64,000 bases of DNA from positions 806,001 to 870,000 of the forward strand of contig CBDAQM010000007.1 of assembly GCA_965199095.1 (NCBI GenBank). Direction: 5' to 3'. A program made the translations under genes and the position numbers. The stretch is from LMUY01 sp965199095 (lineage in GTDB: Bacteria > Pseudomonadota > Alphaproteobacteria > Acetobacterales > Acetobacteraceae). Within the stretch, counting starts at the first letter, position 1, and each line of letters begins with the position of its first letter. The notes under the pieces are model-generated. The model worked only from the letters and a program-made list of their open reading frames with translations. It had not been told where the DNA came from and did no database searches. Positions 23,027 to 31,922 of the stretch are shown one piece after another.

Positions 23027-25009
23027 CTAGAACTCCTCCCAACCCGCCTGGTTGGCGGACGCCGCCGCCATGCGCCCGGCGCCCCGTGCGACGACCTTCG
23101 CCGGCGCCCGTCCGGCACGGCGCTTCGGCGGTTCCGGGGCGTTGCCGCCGGGCGGCGCCGCAAGGATGAAGCGTTCGGTGAGCAGCACCAGCTCCGCCGT
23201 TTCCCGTTCCAGCGCCTGGTTCGCCGCCGTGCTCTGCTCGCCCATGGCGGCGTTCTGCTGCGTGACCTGGTCCATCTGGTTGATCGCGGTGTTCACCTCG
23301 CGCAGCGCCGTGGACTGTTCCCGCGCGGAGGCGGCCATCTCCGTGACCGCCGCGGCGATCTCGCTGACCTGACCGGCGATGCGCCCGAGCGCCTCACCCG
23401 CCCGGCCGACCAGATCCACGCCCACATCCACCTGTTCCACCGACGTTGAAATCAGCGCCTTGATTTCCTTGGCGGCCCCCGCTGAGCGCTGGGCCAGCGC
23501 CCTGACTTCGCTGGCGACCACGGCAAACCCGCGGCCGGAATCGCCCGCCCGCGCCGCCTCGATTCCGGCGTTGAGCGCGAGCAGGTTGGTCTGGAACGCG
23601 ATCTCGTCAATGACGCCGATGATTTGACTGATCTGCTTGGAGGATTGCTCGATGCCGCCCATGGCGCCCACGGCCTGTTGAACGATGTCGCCGGACTGCT
23701 CCGTGTCCGTCTTGGTGCGTGCGACGACGAGGCTGGCCTGGATGGCGCCCTCGGTCGTCTTGCGGACTGTCTCGGTGATCTGGTCCAGCGCGGCCGCCGT
23801 CTCCTCCAGGCTTGCCGCCTGATGCTCGGTCCTCCTCGAGAGATCGGCCGCCGCCTGCGCGACCTCGCCCGTTCCGGAGCGGATGCCCGCCGTGCTCGTC
23901 ACGACGGCGCTGACGGCGTCATGCAACGCCTGCACTGCCGCGTTAAAATCCGTTCGCAGACCTTCATACTGCGGCGAGAAGCTCCGGCTCAGCGTACAGG
24001 TTAAGTCCCCGCCGGCAAGCCGGGCCAGCGCAGAAGCGAGGTTGTCAACGACGAAGCCCTGCGCCTGCGCCGCCTCGGCCTGCTCGCGCCCGCGGGCCAA
24101 GCGTTGCGCTTCGACCAGCGCCTGCTGCTCAACCTGGGCCTGTTCCAGCCTCCGCCGCTCGATCGCGCCATCCCGGAACACCTCGACGGCACGCGCCATG
24201 GCGCCCACCTCGTCACCGCGCGCGACGCCGGAGACGACAACGTCCGTATTGCCCGCGGCAAGATCCTGCATCTGCCCGGTCAAATGCTTGATCGGGCGGC
24301 TGATGCCGCGGCCGATGATATAAACCAGCACGCTGGACAGCAGCAGAAGCCCGGCGCTGACCGCCAAGTCGCGCAGCATGTACGACCGAACCGCGGCGTC
24401 CACATCGTCGATGTAAACGCCCGCCTGGATGGCCCATTGCCAAGGCTCATAGCGGCCGACATAAGCCATCTTGAGGATCGGCGTGCCACCGGCCGCGCGG
24501 GGCACCGAGTAATAGGTGACGCCCCCGTTTGCCTTCGCAAGATTGATGATGTCGGCGACCAGGTGCTTACCGCTCGGGTCCACATAGTCGAACCGGTTGA
24601 CGTTCTCATTGCTCGGATTGCCGTGCACGAGCGTCATGCCATCATAGCGATACACGCCGTAATAATCGCCATCAGCCCATCGCAACGCCCGGATCGCCTG
24701 CTTGACGGCATCCTGCACCTCTTGCGTTGTTTGGTGCGCGTCACGGCCACGCTTGTCGAAGGTCGCCGCCAATCGTACCACGCTATCGACCATGTCGTGC
24801 AGTTTGGCCTGACGCTCCTGCAGCATGGTCGAGCGGAGCACGCGCAATTGCCATGCCGACGACGCTGCTAGGACGACCGCCATGATGATCGCTATGAGCA
24901 TGACCCGGTGCTCGATGCGATATCCGCGCAATCGAGCAGGCTTACCGCCGCGATGTTGGCCGGAGTCTGCTCGACGAGCGCTTTGATCCACCTCGTCCGC
25001 TCCAAGCAT
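23027..25009 (-). CDS. Methyl-accepting chemotaxis protein, sCache type
   Basis: A 660-residue chemoreceptor. Helix TM1 (MLIAIIMAVVLAASSAWQL) precedes a periplasmic sCache-type domain (DYYGVYRYDGMTLVHGNP, then ILKMAYVGRYEPWQWAIQAG), TM2, two HAMP-like segments and the cytoplasmic signalling domain with the hairpin IIGVIDEIAFQTNLLALNAG. It ends in GWEEF, a CheR/CheB-tethering type pentapeptide. The sCache domain suggests small organic-acid ligands. The start is uncertain: ATG 25009 gives a modest cytoplasmic leader, while the open frame continues to 25384. An ATG at 25111 is possible but lacks a Shine-Dalgarno. Confidence 0.9.
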   Translation of the reverse strand: MLGADEVDQSARRADSGQHRGGKPARLRGYRIEHRVMLIAIIMAVVLAASSAWQLRVLRSTMLQERQAKLHDMVDSVVRLAATFDKRGRDAHQTTQEVQDAVKQAIRALRWADGDYYGVYRYDGMTLVHGNPSNENVNRFDYVDPSGKHLVADIINLAKANGGVTYYSVPRAAGGTPILKMAYVGRYEPWQWAIQAGVYIDDVDAAVRSYMLRDLAVSAGLLLLSSVLVYIIGRGISRPIKHLTGQMQDLAAGNTDVVVSGVARGDEVGAMARAVEVFRDGAIERRRLEQAQVEQQALVEAQRLARGREQAEAAQAQGFVVDNLASALARLAGGDLTCTLSRSFSPQYEGLRTDFNAAVQALHDAVSAVVTSTAGIRSGTGEVAQAAADLSRRTEHQAASLEETAAALDQITETVRKTTEGAIQASLVVARTKTDTEQSGDIVQQAVGAMGGIEQSSKQISQIIGVIDEIAFQTNLLALNAGIEAARAGDSGRGFAVVASEVRALAQRSAGAAKEIKALISTSVEQVDVGVDLVGRAGEALGRIAGQVSEIAAAVTEMAASAREQSTALREVNTAINQMDQVTQQNAAMGEQSTAANQALERETAELVLLTERFILAAPPGGNAPEPPKRRAGRAPAKVVARGAGRMAAASANQAGWEEF

Positions 25010-25094
25010 GACACTTGGTTGATGCAGGTTAGCTCGTTTGCTGGACTCCAGCAGCTCCAGTTGAGACACGACGGCCCTCCAAGGCAGTACACAT

Positions 25095-25102
25095 CGTATA
25101 CG
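25095..25102. promoter_or_regulatory. CGTATACG palindrome upstream of MCP gene
   Basis: An 8-bp palindrome in the context ATCGTATACGTAT, 86 bp upstream of the chosen MCP start, within the 365-bp gap 25010-25374 separating it from the REC-EAL gene. The same core occurs upstream of the second MCP gene (61557-61564) and inside the 24-bp palindrome at 58796-58819. If translation started at 25111, it would be inside codons 3-6. Nothing else was recognised in the gap except a directly repeated GCTCCAGC(C/T)T. Confidence 0.4.
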
Positions 25103-25374
25103 TATCGCCATTAGAGTTAAGACTTTGTTTGCTCCAGCTTTGCTCCAGCCTGTAATCGTGGCTGTATCATCCGGCGCATCCCGGGTTTGGCCGTGCCAAC
25201 GGCTCCTGCCGGTCGGCCGAGACGTTAACGCCGAAGTCATACATATCTTATACGTCAAGGCGCCGTTTCGGGGTGTGTCGGATGACATGGAAGATGAGGA
25301 AGTCCTTCGGCATCGGAACGGCCTGCCGATCGTACATCCACGTTCGATCCGCCGACGCGTCGAGGGCATTCTAG

Positions 25375-26640
25375 GTGGAACCAACCGCTCGACTTGCCGA
25401 TCCGCTCGCCCGGTTCACCGCAATGGTTGTGGACGATGACGAATTCAGCCGGCACACTGCGGGCCGCATCCTTAAACGCTTGGGAGCGTCTTGCGTCATC
25501 GAGGCGTCCGACGGTGATGAGGCGCTCAGCCGCGTCACCCGGCTGGCGGCGCCCTTGGACATCATCCTTTGTGACCTGAAGATGCCACGAGTGAACGGGA
25601 TCGAGACGTTGCGCAGCCTTGCCGCCCGCGACATCTCCGCCTTGATCGTCCTCGTCAGCGGCGCTGACTCGCGTGTGCTCCGTTCGGCCCGGCACTTGGC
25701 GGCCGATTTCGGCATCGGGCACGTGCGGACCATCTGCAAGCCCCTGACGGTAGAGAAACTCAGGGAGACGCTGGAGGCGAACCGAGGGCTGTGTCAGGCT
25801 GCCACGGCCGAGGCGTGCATCGCAGCCGAACCCCCAATCTTCACCGTAGAGGACATCCGACGCGGCCTGAAGGCGGGAGAGTTTGACGCACACTTCCAGC
25901 CGAAGATGGTTTTGACGTCGCGCCGGGTGGTCGGCGCGGAGGCGCTCGTCCGGTGGCAGCGTCCTGATCTGGCCGTACTAGCGCCCGGTCATTTTCTTCC
26001 GGCAGTGTTGGCTGCCGGGCTGCTTGACGAACTGACCGAAATCGTCCTCCGCAGGGCGGCGGCCGCGTGCGCGGGATGGCGGCGAGACGGTCACGAGCTG
26101 ACGGTGAGTGTCAACCTGCACGTCTCCTCCCTGGTCGAGCGCGATCTTCCGCGACGGCTGGAAGGGATTGCGAATCGTTCCGGCCTGGCAGCCGACCAGA
26201 TGATCCTCGAGATCACGGAGGACGGCTGGTTGCGCCAGGCCGGCGCCCGCGAGGTATTGACCCGTTTGCGTCTCCAAGGCTTCGGGCTCTCCATCGACGA
26301 TTTCGGAACCGGCTACTCGACCTTGCAACAATTGCTGGAGGCCCCATTCAACGAGCTCAAGATCGACCGGTCGTTCGTCCGCTCCGCGCCGTTTGACGAC
26401 GAGGCCGCCGCCGCCCTTGCTTCGAGCATCACCCTCGCCCACCGCCTCGGCCTCGCCGTGGTTGGCGAAGGGATTGAGAATGTCGCGCAGTGGCGGTTCT
26501 TGGAGCAGGCCGGCTGCGGCATCGGGCAAGGCTACGCGATCGGCCGCCCTATGCCGGCCGGGGATTTTACGGTGTGGCTGGCGCAATGGGACAGGGACCG
26601 GGCCGCCGACACCAGCGCCGGTGATCGCCTGATCCCATGA
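25375..26640 (+). CDS. Response regulator with EAL domain (c-di-GMP phosphodiesterase, RocR/VieA-like)
   Basis: A 421-residue two-domain protein. The receiver domain (about 15-135) has the acidic pair VVDDDE, phospho-acceptor Asp in IILCDLKMP and Lys in ICKPL. The EAL domain (about 155-405) keeps the catalytic residues: GAEALVRW, Asn in SVNLH, ILEITED, IDDFGTGYSTL, ELKIDRSFV, VGEGIEN and GQGYAIGRPM, so it should hydrolyse c-di-GMP when activated. Start GTG 25375 is supported by GAGGG eight bases upstream. The stop overlaps the hybrid kinase start (ATGA), which is the RocR/RocS and VieA/VieS arrangement. Confidence 0.93.
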   Translation: MEPTARLADPLARFTAMVVDDDEFSRHTAGRILKRLGASCVIEASDGDEALSRVTRLAAPLDIILCDLKMPRVNGIETLRSLAARDISALIVLVSGADSRVLRSARHLAADFGIGHVRTICKPLTVEKLRETLEANRGLCQAATAEACIAAEPPIFTVEDIRRGLKAGEFDAHFQPKMVLTSRRVVGAEALVRWQRPDLAVLAPGHFLPAVLAAGLLDELTEIVLRRAAAACAGWRRDGHELTVSVNLHVSSLVERDLPRRLEGIANRSGLAADQMILEITEDGWLRQAGAREVLTRLRLQGFGLSIDDFGTGYSTLQQLLEAPFNELKIDRSFVRSAPFDDEAAAALASSITLAHRLGLAVVGEGIENVAQWRFLEQAGCGIGQGYAIGRPMPAGDFTVWLAQWDRDRAADTSAGDRLIP

Positions 26641-29600
26641 GCTTGATCGCCCGACTCGGTCGTCTTCTCGGCGGGGGCGCCGCGCGCGTCAAGGGCATGA
26701 CGGGCGCTTCCATCCTGGGACTGTGCGGCCTCGTTATCATCTGGATGGCGGTGCTGCACTCCCTGTCCGCCGAACGCGAGCAGGCGCTCCAGGGCGCGGT
26801 TCAGGAAACCTCCAACCTGTCGCGGGCCTTCGAGGAACACATCATCCGCTCGCTCAAGGCGGTCGACCAGACCTTGCTTTACATCCGCGAATCATACGAA
26901 CGGGATCCGGCCGCCTTCGATGTCTCCGCCTGGACGCGGAGCACGCAGGCCCTCACGGACCTCACCTTCCAGATATCGCTGATCGACAAGAATGGGATCG
27001 TGATCGAATCGAACCTGATGTCAGGCGGCGCGCGGGTCGACCTCAGCGATCGGGAGCATTTCCGGGTCCATCGCGACAGCACGGAGGACAGGCTGTTCGT
27101 CAGCAAGCCGGTCCTGGGACGGGTGAGCCATAAGTGGTCAATCCAACTTACCCGCAAAATGATCGCCGCCGACGGTTCGTTCGACGGCGTCATCGTCATG
27201 TCGCTGGACCCGCAATACCTCTCGCGGTTCTACGAATCCGTTGATCTCGGCCGCCGCGGCTCCGTGACCCTCGTCGGGCGCGACGGCATCATCCGTGCCA
27301 GGGCCACGCGCGATGCCGGCCCGCAGGAGAGCGACCCGGCGATTGGGCGGTCGGTCACCGGGGGCAGGCTGATGGCTGAATTCACCGCGGCGCCGAGTGG
27401 GAGCTACACGGCCGCGAGTTCGGTGGACCACGTGCAGCGGATCGTGGCCTACCGCGCGGTACGTGGATATCCGCTGGTCGTCAGTGTCGGCGTCGCGCAG
27501 GACGAGGTGCTTGCCGTCCACGTTGCCCACCGCAGATCCTACCTGGTGTCGGCGGCGCTCGTGTCCGTGCTGATGCTGCTCGTGACGCTCCTGGTGCTGG
27601 TGCGCCAAAGGCGCTTGAACCACGCGCGCGAACTGCTGCGGGCAAGCGAGATGGCGCACGTGCAAAAATCCCGTCTGTTCGAAATCACGCTCGAACATAT
27701 GAGCCAGGGCATCATGATGGTTGATGCCGACCGCCGGGTGCAGGTCTGCAACGCACGGGCCATCGCCAAGCTCGGCCTTCCAACCGAACTCATGGCGAAC
27801 CACCCGCGCCTTGACGACGTGCTGCGCTGGCAATGGGCTGAGGACGAGTTTGGCCGTGACGGCTGCGCCATTCCGGAGGATTTGCGCGGCTTCGTTCTGG
27901 CGGGCGGCATGTCCGCCGAACCGTCGACCTACGAACGGACCCGGCCGGATGGAACCGTGATCGAGGTGAGGAGTACCCCGCTGGAGGGCGGCGGCTTCGT
28001 GCGCACGTATACGGATGTCACCCGGATCAAGGAGAACGAAGTAACCCTGCGCTCGGCGCTGGTTGAGGCGGACAAGGCGGCAAAGGCGAAGTCGGAATTC
28101 CTTGCCACGATAAGCCACGAGATACGCTCCCCCATGAGCGGGCTGGTGGGGGTGGTCGACCTGTTGCGCGAGACGGAGCTGGATCGCGACCAGGCCCGGA
28201 TGGCGGCCATGGTCCATGGGTCGGCCCAGACGCTGCTGGCGGTGCTGAACGACATCCTGGATTTTTCGAAGATCGAGGCGGGCGCCCTCTCCGTCGTGCC
28301 GCAGCCGACGCGGCTCGCGGACCTCGTGGCGGCACTCGTGCAGCCGCATGCCGTGGAGGCCGCGCGCAAGGGGGTGCACCTCGACCTGCGGTTTGACCTT
28401 GCGATCCCGGAGCGCGTCGAAACCGATGCGCTCAGGCTCGGACAAATCCTCAACAACCTGCTGTCCAATGCCGTCAAGTTCACGTCGGACGGCACCATCG
28501 AGCTTGCGGTCGACCCCTTGACCGACGGCGCCAACGCCATGCTGCGCTTCACGGTGGCCGATAGCGGCATCGGCATGGACGCTGAGGTCATGAGCCGCCT
28601 GTTTGCTCCGTTCATGCAGGCCGACGGTTCGACGACGCGTATCTTCGGCGGCACGGGGCTCGGGCTGTGCATTTCGAAGCGCCTCGCGGGGCTGCTCGGC
28701 GGAGCCCTGACAGTGGCCAGCCGGCGGGATAAAGGCAGCGTCTTCACGCTGCTGCTGCCCTTGGTCGCCGCTGCGGGCGACGATGATCCGGCAACCGGGC
28801 AGGCGCCCCAGCCAGAACTGATCTATCCGTCTGGGCGGGTGCTGGTTGCGGACGACGACGCCACCAACCGCTGGCTGTCGCAACGCCAACTGGAAAAAAT
28901 CGGACTGCGCGTGGACGTGGCGTGCGACGGGGCGGCGGCGCTCGACATGCTCAGGATCGGACGCTACGACCTGCTGCTGACGGATTGCCACATGCCCCGG
29001 ATGGACGGTGTCGCCCTGGCCAAGGCCGTCCGGCAGGAAGCCGACACCCATCTGCGCCTCATACCGATCATCGGCCTCACCGCGGACGCGACCGCCGCGC
29101 AGCGGGCCCGCTGCCACGAAGCCGGGATGACGGAGGTCGCCTTGAAGCCGCTGGGGCGCGAGGCCATGGCGCGTCTTGTGCACTCCGTCCTCCCAGCCTC
29201 CCCGCAGCCCGGGGTGGACGCGGGCAGCGACGAGCCCGGCGTGTTCGACGACAGCGCATTCTGCGAATTGTTCGAGCCGGGCGATGCCGACGGGCTGGCA
29301 TGGCTTGGCGAGTTTGTCGAAGGCCTGGACGCGAGGGAAGCGGAATTGGCCGCTTTGGCGCCGCCGGGGGCGGGACACGGAGGGGCGATCGCCGCAGCAT
29401 CCCATCAGCTCGCGGGATCCTCGCTTTGCGTCGGCGCGTTACGGCTTGGTCAAGCGGCCAGGCGCTTGGAGCAGGCCGCGCTGGAGAGCGGTCCCGCCGG
29501 CCTTGCCGCGTTGTTTGACGAACTGGTCGAAGAGGCGGCAGCGGCCCGTGGCGCCATCGCCGCGTTCGCCGCGCGGGCGCAGCCCCACCGTGTCGGATAG
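26637..29600 (+). CDS. Hybrid sensor histidine kinase with Cache, PAS, receiver and Hpt domains
   Basis: A 987-residue membrane kinase. TM1 at about 25-45, a periplasmic dCache-like domain (about 50-300, with LIDKNGIVIESN and VTLVGRDGIIRAR), TM2 near 305-325, a PAS domain (about 350-460), HisKA with phospho-His494 (ISHEIRSPMSG), HATPase (NLLSNAVKFTSDG, GGTGLGLCI), a receiver domain with Asp783 (LTDCHMPRMDG) and a C-terminal Hpt domain with His923 (SHQLAGSS). This is a BvgS/RocS-type phosphorelay that should end on the REC-EAL protein encoded immediately upstream, with which it overlaps by four bases. Confidence 0.94.
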   Translation: MSLIARLGRLLGGGAARVKGMTGASILGLCGLVIIWMAVLHSLSAEREQALQGAVQETSNLSRAFEEHIIRSLKAVDQTLLYIRESYERDPAAFDVSAWTRSTQALTDLTFQISLIDKNGIVIESNLMSGGARVDLSDREHFRVHRDSTEDRLFVSKPVLGRVSHKWSIQLTRKMIAADGSFDGVIVMSLDPQYLSRFYESVDLGRRGSVTLVGRDGIIRARATRDAGPQESDPAIGRSVTGGRLMAEFTAAPSGSYTAASSVDHVQRIVAYRAVRGYPLVVSVGVAQDEVLAVHVAHRRSYLVSAALVSVLMLLVTLLVLVRQRRLNHARELLRASEMAHVQKSRLFEITLEHMSQGIMMVDADRRVQVCNARAIAKLGLPTELMANHPRLDDVLRWQWAEDEFGRDGCAIPEDLRGFVLAGGMSAEPSTYERTRPDGTVIEVRSTPLEGGGFVRTYTDVTRIKENEVTLRSALVEADKAAKAKSEFLATISHEIRSPMSGLVGVVDLLRETELDRDQARMAAMVHGSAQTLLAVLNDILDFSKIEAGALSVVPQPTRLADLVAALVQPHAVEAARKGVHLDLRFDLAIPERVETDALRLGQILNNLLSNAVKFTSDGTIELAVDPLTDGANAMLRFTVADSGIGMDAEVMSRLFAPFMQADGSTTRIFGGTGLGLCISKRLAGLLGGALTVASRRDKGSVFTLLLPLVAAAGDDDPATGQAPQPELIYPSGRVLVADDDATNRWLSQRQLEKIGLRVDVACDGAAALDMLRIGRYDLLLTDCHMPRMDGVALAKAVRQEADTHLRLIPIIGLTADATAAQRARCHEAGMTEVALKPLGREAMARLVHSVLPASPQPGVDAGSDEPGVFDDSAFCELFEPGDADGLAWLGEFVEGLDAREAELAALAPPGAGHGGAIAAASHQLAGSSLCVGALRLGQAARRLEQAALESGPAGLAALFDELVEEAAAARGAIAAFAARAQPHRVG

Positions 29601-29634
29601 CGCTCCCGCGTACCGTCAAATCCTTGTTGCAGCA

Positions 29635-30039
29635 TCATTCCTCCTGCGGTCCCATGAACCGGAGGAGCTCCAGCAGCTTGGCGCGTTTGGCCGGGTCGGC
29701 GATGCGGTAATAGGCGCGAACGAGTTTGAGCGTTTCGCGTTGAGCGGCCGGGCCATCCGGCGGGTACGGCTGGTGCTCACCCGCGCGGTCGGCCGCTCCA
29801 TCGGGTGTTTGGTCGTAGAAGTAGCCGACTGGCACATCCAGGACGCGCGAGAGATCGAACAGGCGGGAGGCCCCCACGCGGTTCACCCCGCGCTCGTATT
29901 TCTGGATTTGCTGGAACGTCAGTCCGACGGCGGACCCCAGCCGCTCCTGCGACATGCCGAGTTCGATGCGGCGCAGCCTGATCCGCGATCCGACGTGCAC
30001 GTCCACCGGGCTGGCCCGGCACCCAGTCGGCCCGGCCAT
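29635..30039 (-). CDS. XRE family helix-turn-helix transcriptional regulator
   Basis: A 134-residue DNA-binding protein. The HTH domain spans about residues 14-70: VGSRIRLRRIELGMSQERLG, then LTFQQIQKYERGVNRVGASR and VLDVPVGYFYD. The C-terminal helix AQRETLKLVRAYYRIADPAKRAKLLELL is typical of a widespread alphaproteobacterial XRE group that includes PraR-like regulators of motility, quorum sensing and biofilm genes. It converges on the hybrid kinase gene (34 bp between stops). The upstream region is strikingly AT-rich (30105-30140). Targets are unknown; placement among chemotaxis and c-di-GMP genes suggests lifestyle control. Confidence 0.9.
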   Translation of the reverse strand: MAGPTGCRASPVDVHVGSRIRLRRIELGMSQERLGSAVGLTFQQIQKYERGVNRVGASRLFDLSRVLDVPVGYFYDQTPDGAADRAGEHQPYPPDGPAAQRETLKLVRAYYRIADPAKRAKLLELLRFMGPQEE

Positions 30040-30116
30040 CAGGACGAGGGGTGGTCGGGGTTAGGGCGATCCGCCGGGACATCGTTCAGCATGATGAGCA
30101 CCCGCCAATACTAAAT

Positions 30117-30127
30117 TATACGTTATA
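30117..30127. promoter_or_regulatory. AT-rich promoter-like element TATACGTTATA
   Basis: TATACGTTATA lies in an AT-rich island 80 bp upstream of the XRE start. It shares TATACGTTAT with one half of the 24-bp palindrome at 58796-58819. It may be a promoter element of the XRE gene or a half-site of the same operator class. Confidence 0.3.
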
Positions 30128-30205
30128 TATTAACGACTTTTTGCCGCCTGGCCAGCATTTTCGCAGCCGCGAACGGGCGATCAGGCGGGACAGGAGGAGA
30201 CGGCC

Positions 30206-30346
30206 GTGACAGCTATCCCGTGGATCATCTCAAACGACAAAAACCGATACTTTGACGACCCTTTTATTAAGCGGGCTGCGCCGTCTGCGGGGGATTGGCG
30301 TTTTCTATTCCGATACTCACCGCCAGGCGCTATATCATCGGCCTAA
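30206..30346 (+). CDS. Possible 46-residue small protein upstream of PAS hybrid kinase
   Basis: The GTG at 30206 is preceded by AGGAGGAG six bases away, an almost ideal Shine-Dalgarno and the strongest in this region. The frame gives 46 residues (MTAIPWIISNDKNRYFDDPF to the end PGAISSA) and stops with TAA 25 bases before the kinase ATG. The product is basic and aromatic-rich with no recognised domain. It may be a genuine small protein or a leader coupling translation to the kinase. Codon use is less GC3-biased than in neighbours, so it may be young or fast-evolving. Confidence 0.45.
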   Translation: MTAIPWIISNDKNRYFDDPFIKRAAPSAGDWRFLFRYSPPGAISSA

Positions 30347-30371
30347 GAACTTGCTGACGGGATGATGTTAG

Positions 30372-31922
30372 ATGGGAGGACAGGACAGCGTCGTTGCTCA
30401 AGGTGATCTCTGGGAGGTCACCTCCCATCTTGACGCCGTCCTGGACAGCTTGGCCGACCACGCCATCCTGACGCTCGACGTCGACGGCGTGGTAACGAGT
30501 TGGAACCGTGCGGCCGAGCAGACCAAGGGTTATACGCGCGACGAGATCATCGGCCAGCATTTCTCGCTGTTCTATTCAGACGACGACCGCAAGTTCGGCG
30601 AACCCGGCGAGGCGCTTAGAACCGCCGCCGCCTCCGGCCGTTACGAGACCGAGGGCTGGCGGTATCGCAAAGATGGCAGCTCATTTTGGGCGAACGTCGT
30701 CATCCAGCCGCTGAAAGACCGTGACGGCACCGTGCAAGGCTTCGTCAAGGTGACCCGCGACGTCAGTGACCGCCTGCACCTCGACAAACTCCGCGACGAA
30801 TTGCAGCAGTCCCAGAAGCTGGAGCTGGTTGGGCAACTCACCGGCGGGGTTGCGCATGACTTCAACAATCTTCTCACGGCGATCGAATCCACGTTCCAGC
30901 TCATCCGGAACATCACGAAGGATTCCCGTGTCGAGCGGTATTTGGACATCAACCGAATCGCCATCGACCGCAGCCGCAAGCTGATTGCCCAATTGCTGGC
31001 GTTCTCCCGCAAACAGGTGCTCAACCCCAAGCTCAGCAACATAAACGAAGTCGCCTCGGTCTTCGATGTACTGCTGCAAAGGGCGGTCGGCGAACGGATT
31101 AGGATCAATTGGCGCTTGGCGCCGAAGCTGCCACTGGTGAACATCGATCCCGGTCATCTCCAATCCGCCCTCCTCAACCTCGTCGTCAATGCCCGCGACG
31201 CGATGCCGAACGGGGGATTGCTGACCATCTTTACCGAGGTGCGAACTTTGCCGCCCAACGCCCACGACGTACCTTTCGACCTTCCTGCAGGGGTCTACGT
31301 GGCGCTTGGCGTTGCCGATTCCGGAACGGGTATGACCCCAGACGTGCGCAGGCGGGCAGTGGAGCCGTTCTTCACCACCAAGGACATCGGCAAGGGCACC
31401 GGCCTCGGGCTGAGCCAATGTTTCGGCTTCGCCCGGCAATCCGGCGGCACCCTGACGATCGAGTCCATCGTCGGAAGCGGAACCACGGTCAGCATCATCC
31501 TTCCCGTTGCGAAGGGTCAATCACTGGCGAAGGCGGACGGGGCCAAGACGATCCTGCTGGTCGAGGACGACGAAGCAGTGCGGGCACTGACCGCCGACGT
31601 CTTGCGCATGCTCGGCCACGTGGTTCTCGAAGCCGCCGACGCGTCTGACGCGATCAGCCAGATCCAAAAGGACCTGACGATCGATTACCTCTTCAGCGAC
31701 ATCATCATGCCGAACGATATGAATGGCGTCGAGTTGGTGATGAAGGCCCGCACACTGCGCCCGGAGCTGTCCGCCCTTCTCGCATCGGGTTATCCGCGCG
31801 ACACCCTGCGGGAGACGATGAACCTGCCGGAGGACGTGGCGTTCCTGCAGAAGCCCTACACGATGTCGGACTTGATGACGAAATTCGGCGGCGCCGTTCC
31901 GACGACGACCACCCCCGCCTAG
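30372..31922 (+). CDS. PAS domain hybrid histidine kinase with C-terminal receiver
   Basis: A 516-residue soluble hybrid kinase. The PAS domain (about 20-135: ILTLDVDGVVTSWNRAAEQT, GYTRDEIIGQHFSLFY) is followed by HisKA with phospho-His162 (GGVAHDFNNLL), HATPase (LLNLVVNARDAMPNGG, TKDIGKGTGLGLSQ) and a receiver domain with Asp443 (YLFSDIIMPNDMNG) and Lys in FLQKPYT. The HDFNNLL signature belongs to the NtrB-like kinase subgroup. No membrane spans are seen, so it senses an intracellular signal. No cysteine of the LOV type is apparent in the PAS domain. It follows the 46-codon ORF by 25 bases. Confidence 0.93.
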   Translation: MGGQDSVVAQGDLWEVTSHLDAVLDSLADHAILTLDVDGVVTSWNRAAEQTKGYTRDEIIGQHFSLFYSDDDRKFGEPGEALRTAAASGRYETEGWRYRKDGSSFWANVVIQPLKDRDGTVQGFVKVTRDVSDRLHLDKLRDELQQSQKLELVGQLTGGVAHDFNNLLTAIESTFQLIRNITKDSRVERYLDINRIAIDRSRKLIAQLLAFSRKQVLNPKLSNINEVASVFDVLLQRAVGERIRINWRLAPKLPLVNIDPGHLQSALLNLVVNARDAMPNGGLLTIFTEVRTLPPNAHDVPFDLPAGVYVALGVADSGTGMTPDVRRRAVEPFFTTKDIGKGTGLGLSQCFGFARQSGGTLTIESIVGSGTTVSIILPVAKGQSLAKADGAKTILLVEDDEAVRALTADVLRMLGHVVLEAADASDAISQIQKDLTIDYLFSDIIMPNDMNGVELVMKARTLRPELSALLASGYPRDTLRETMNLPEDVAFLQKPYTMSDLMTKFGGAVPTTTTPA

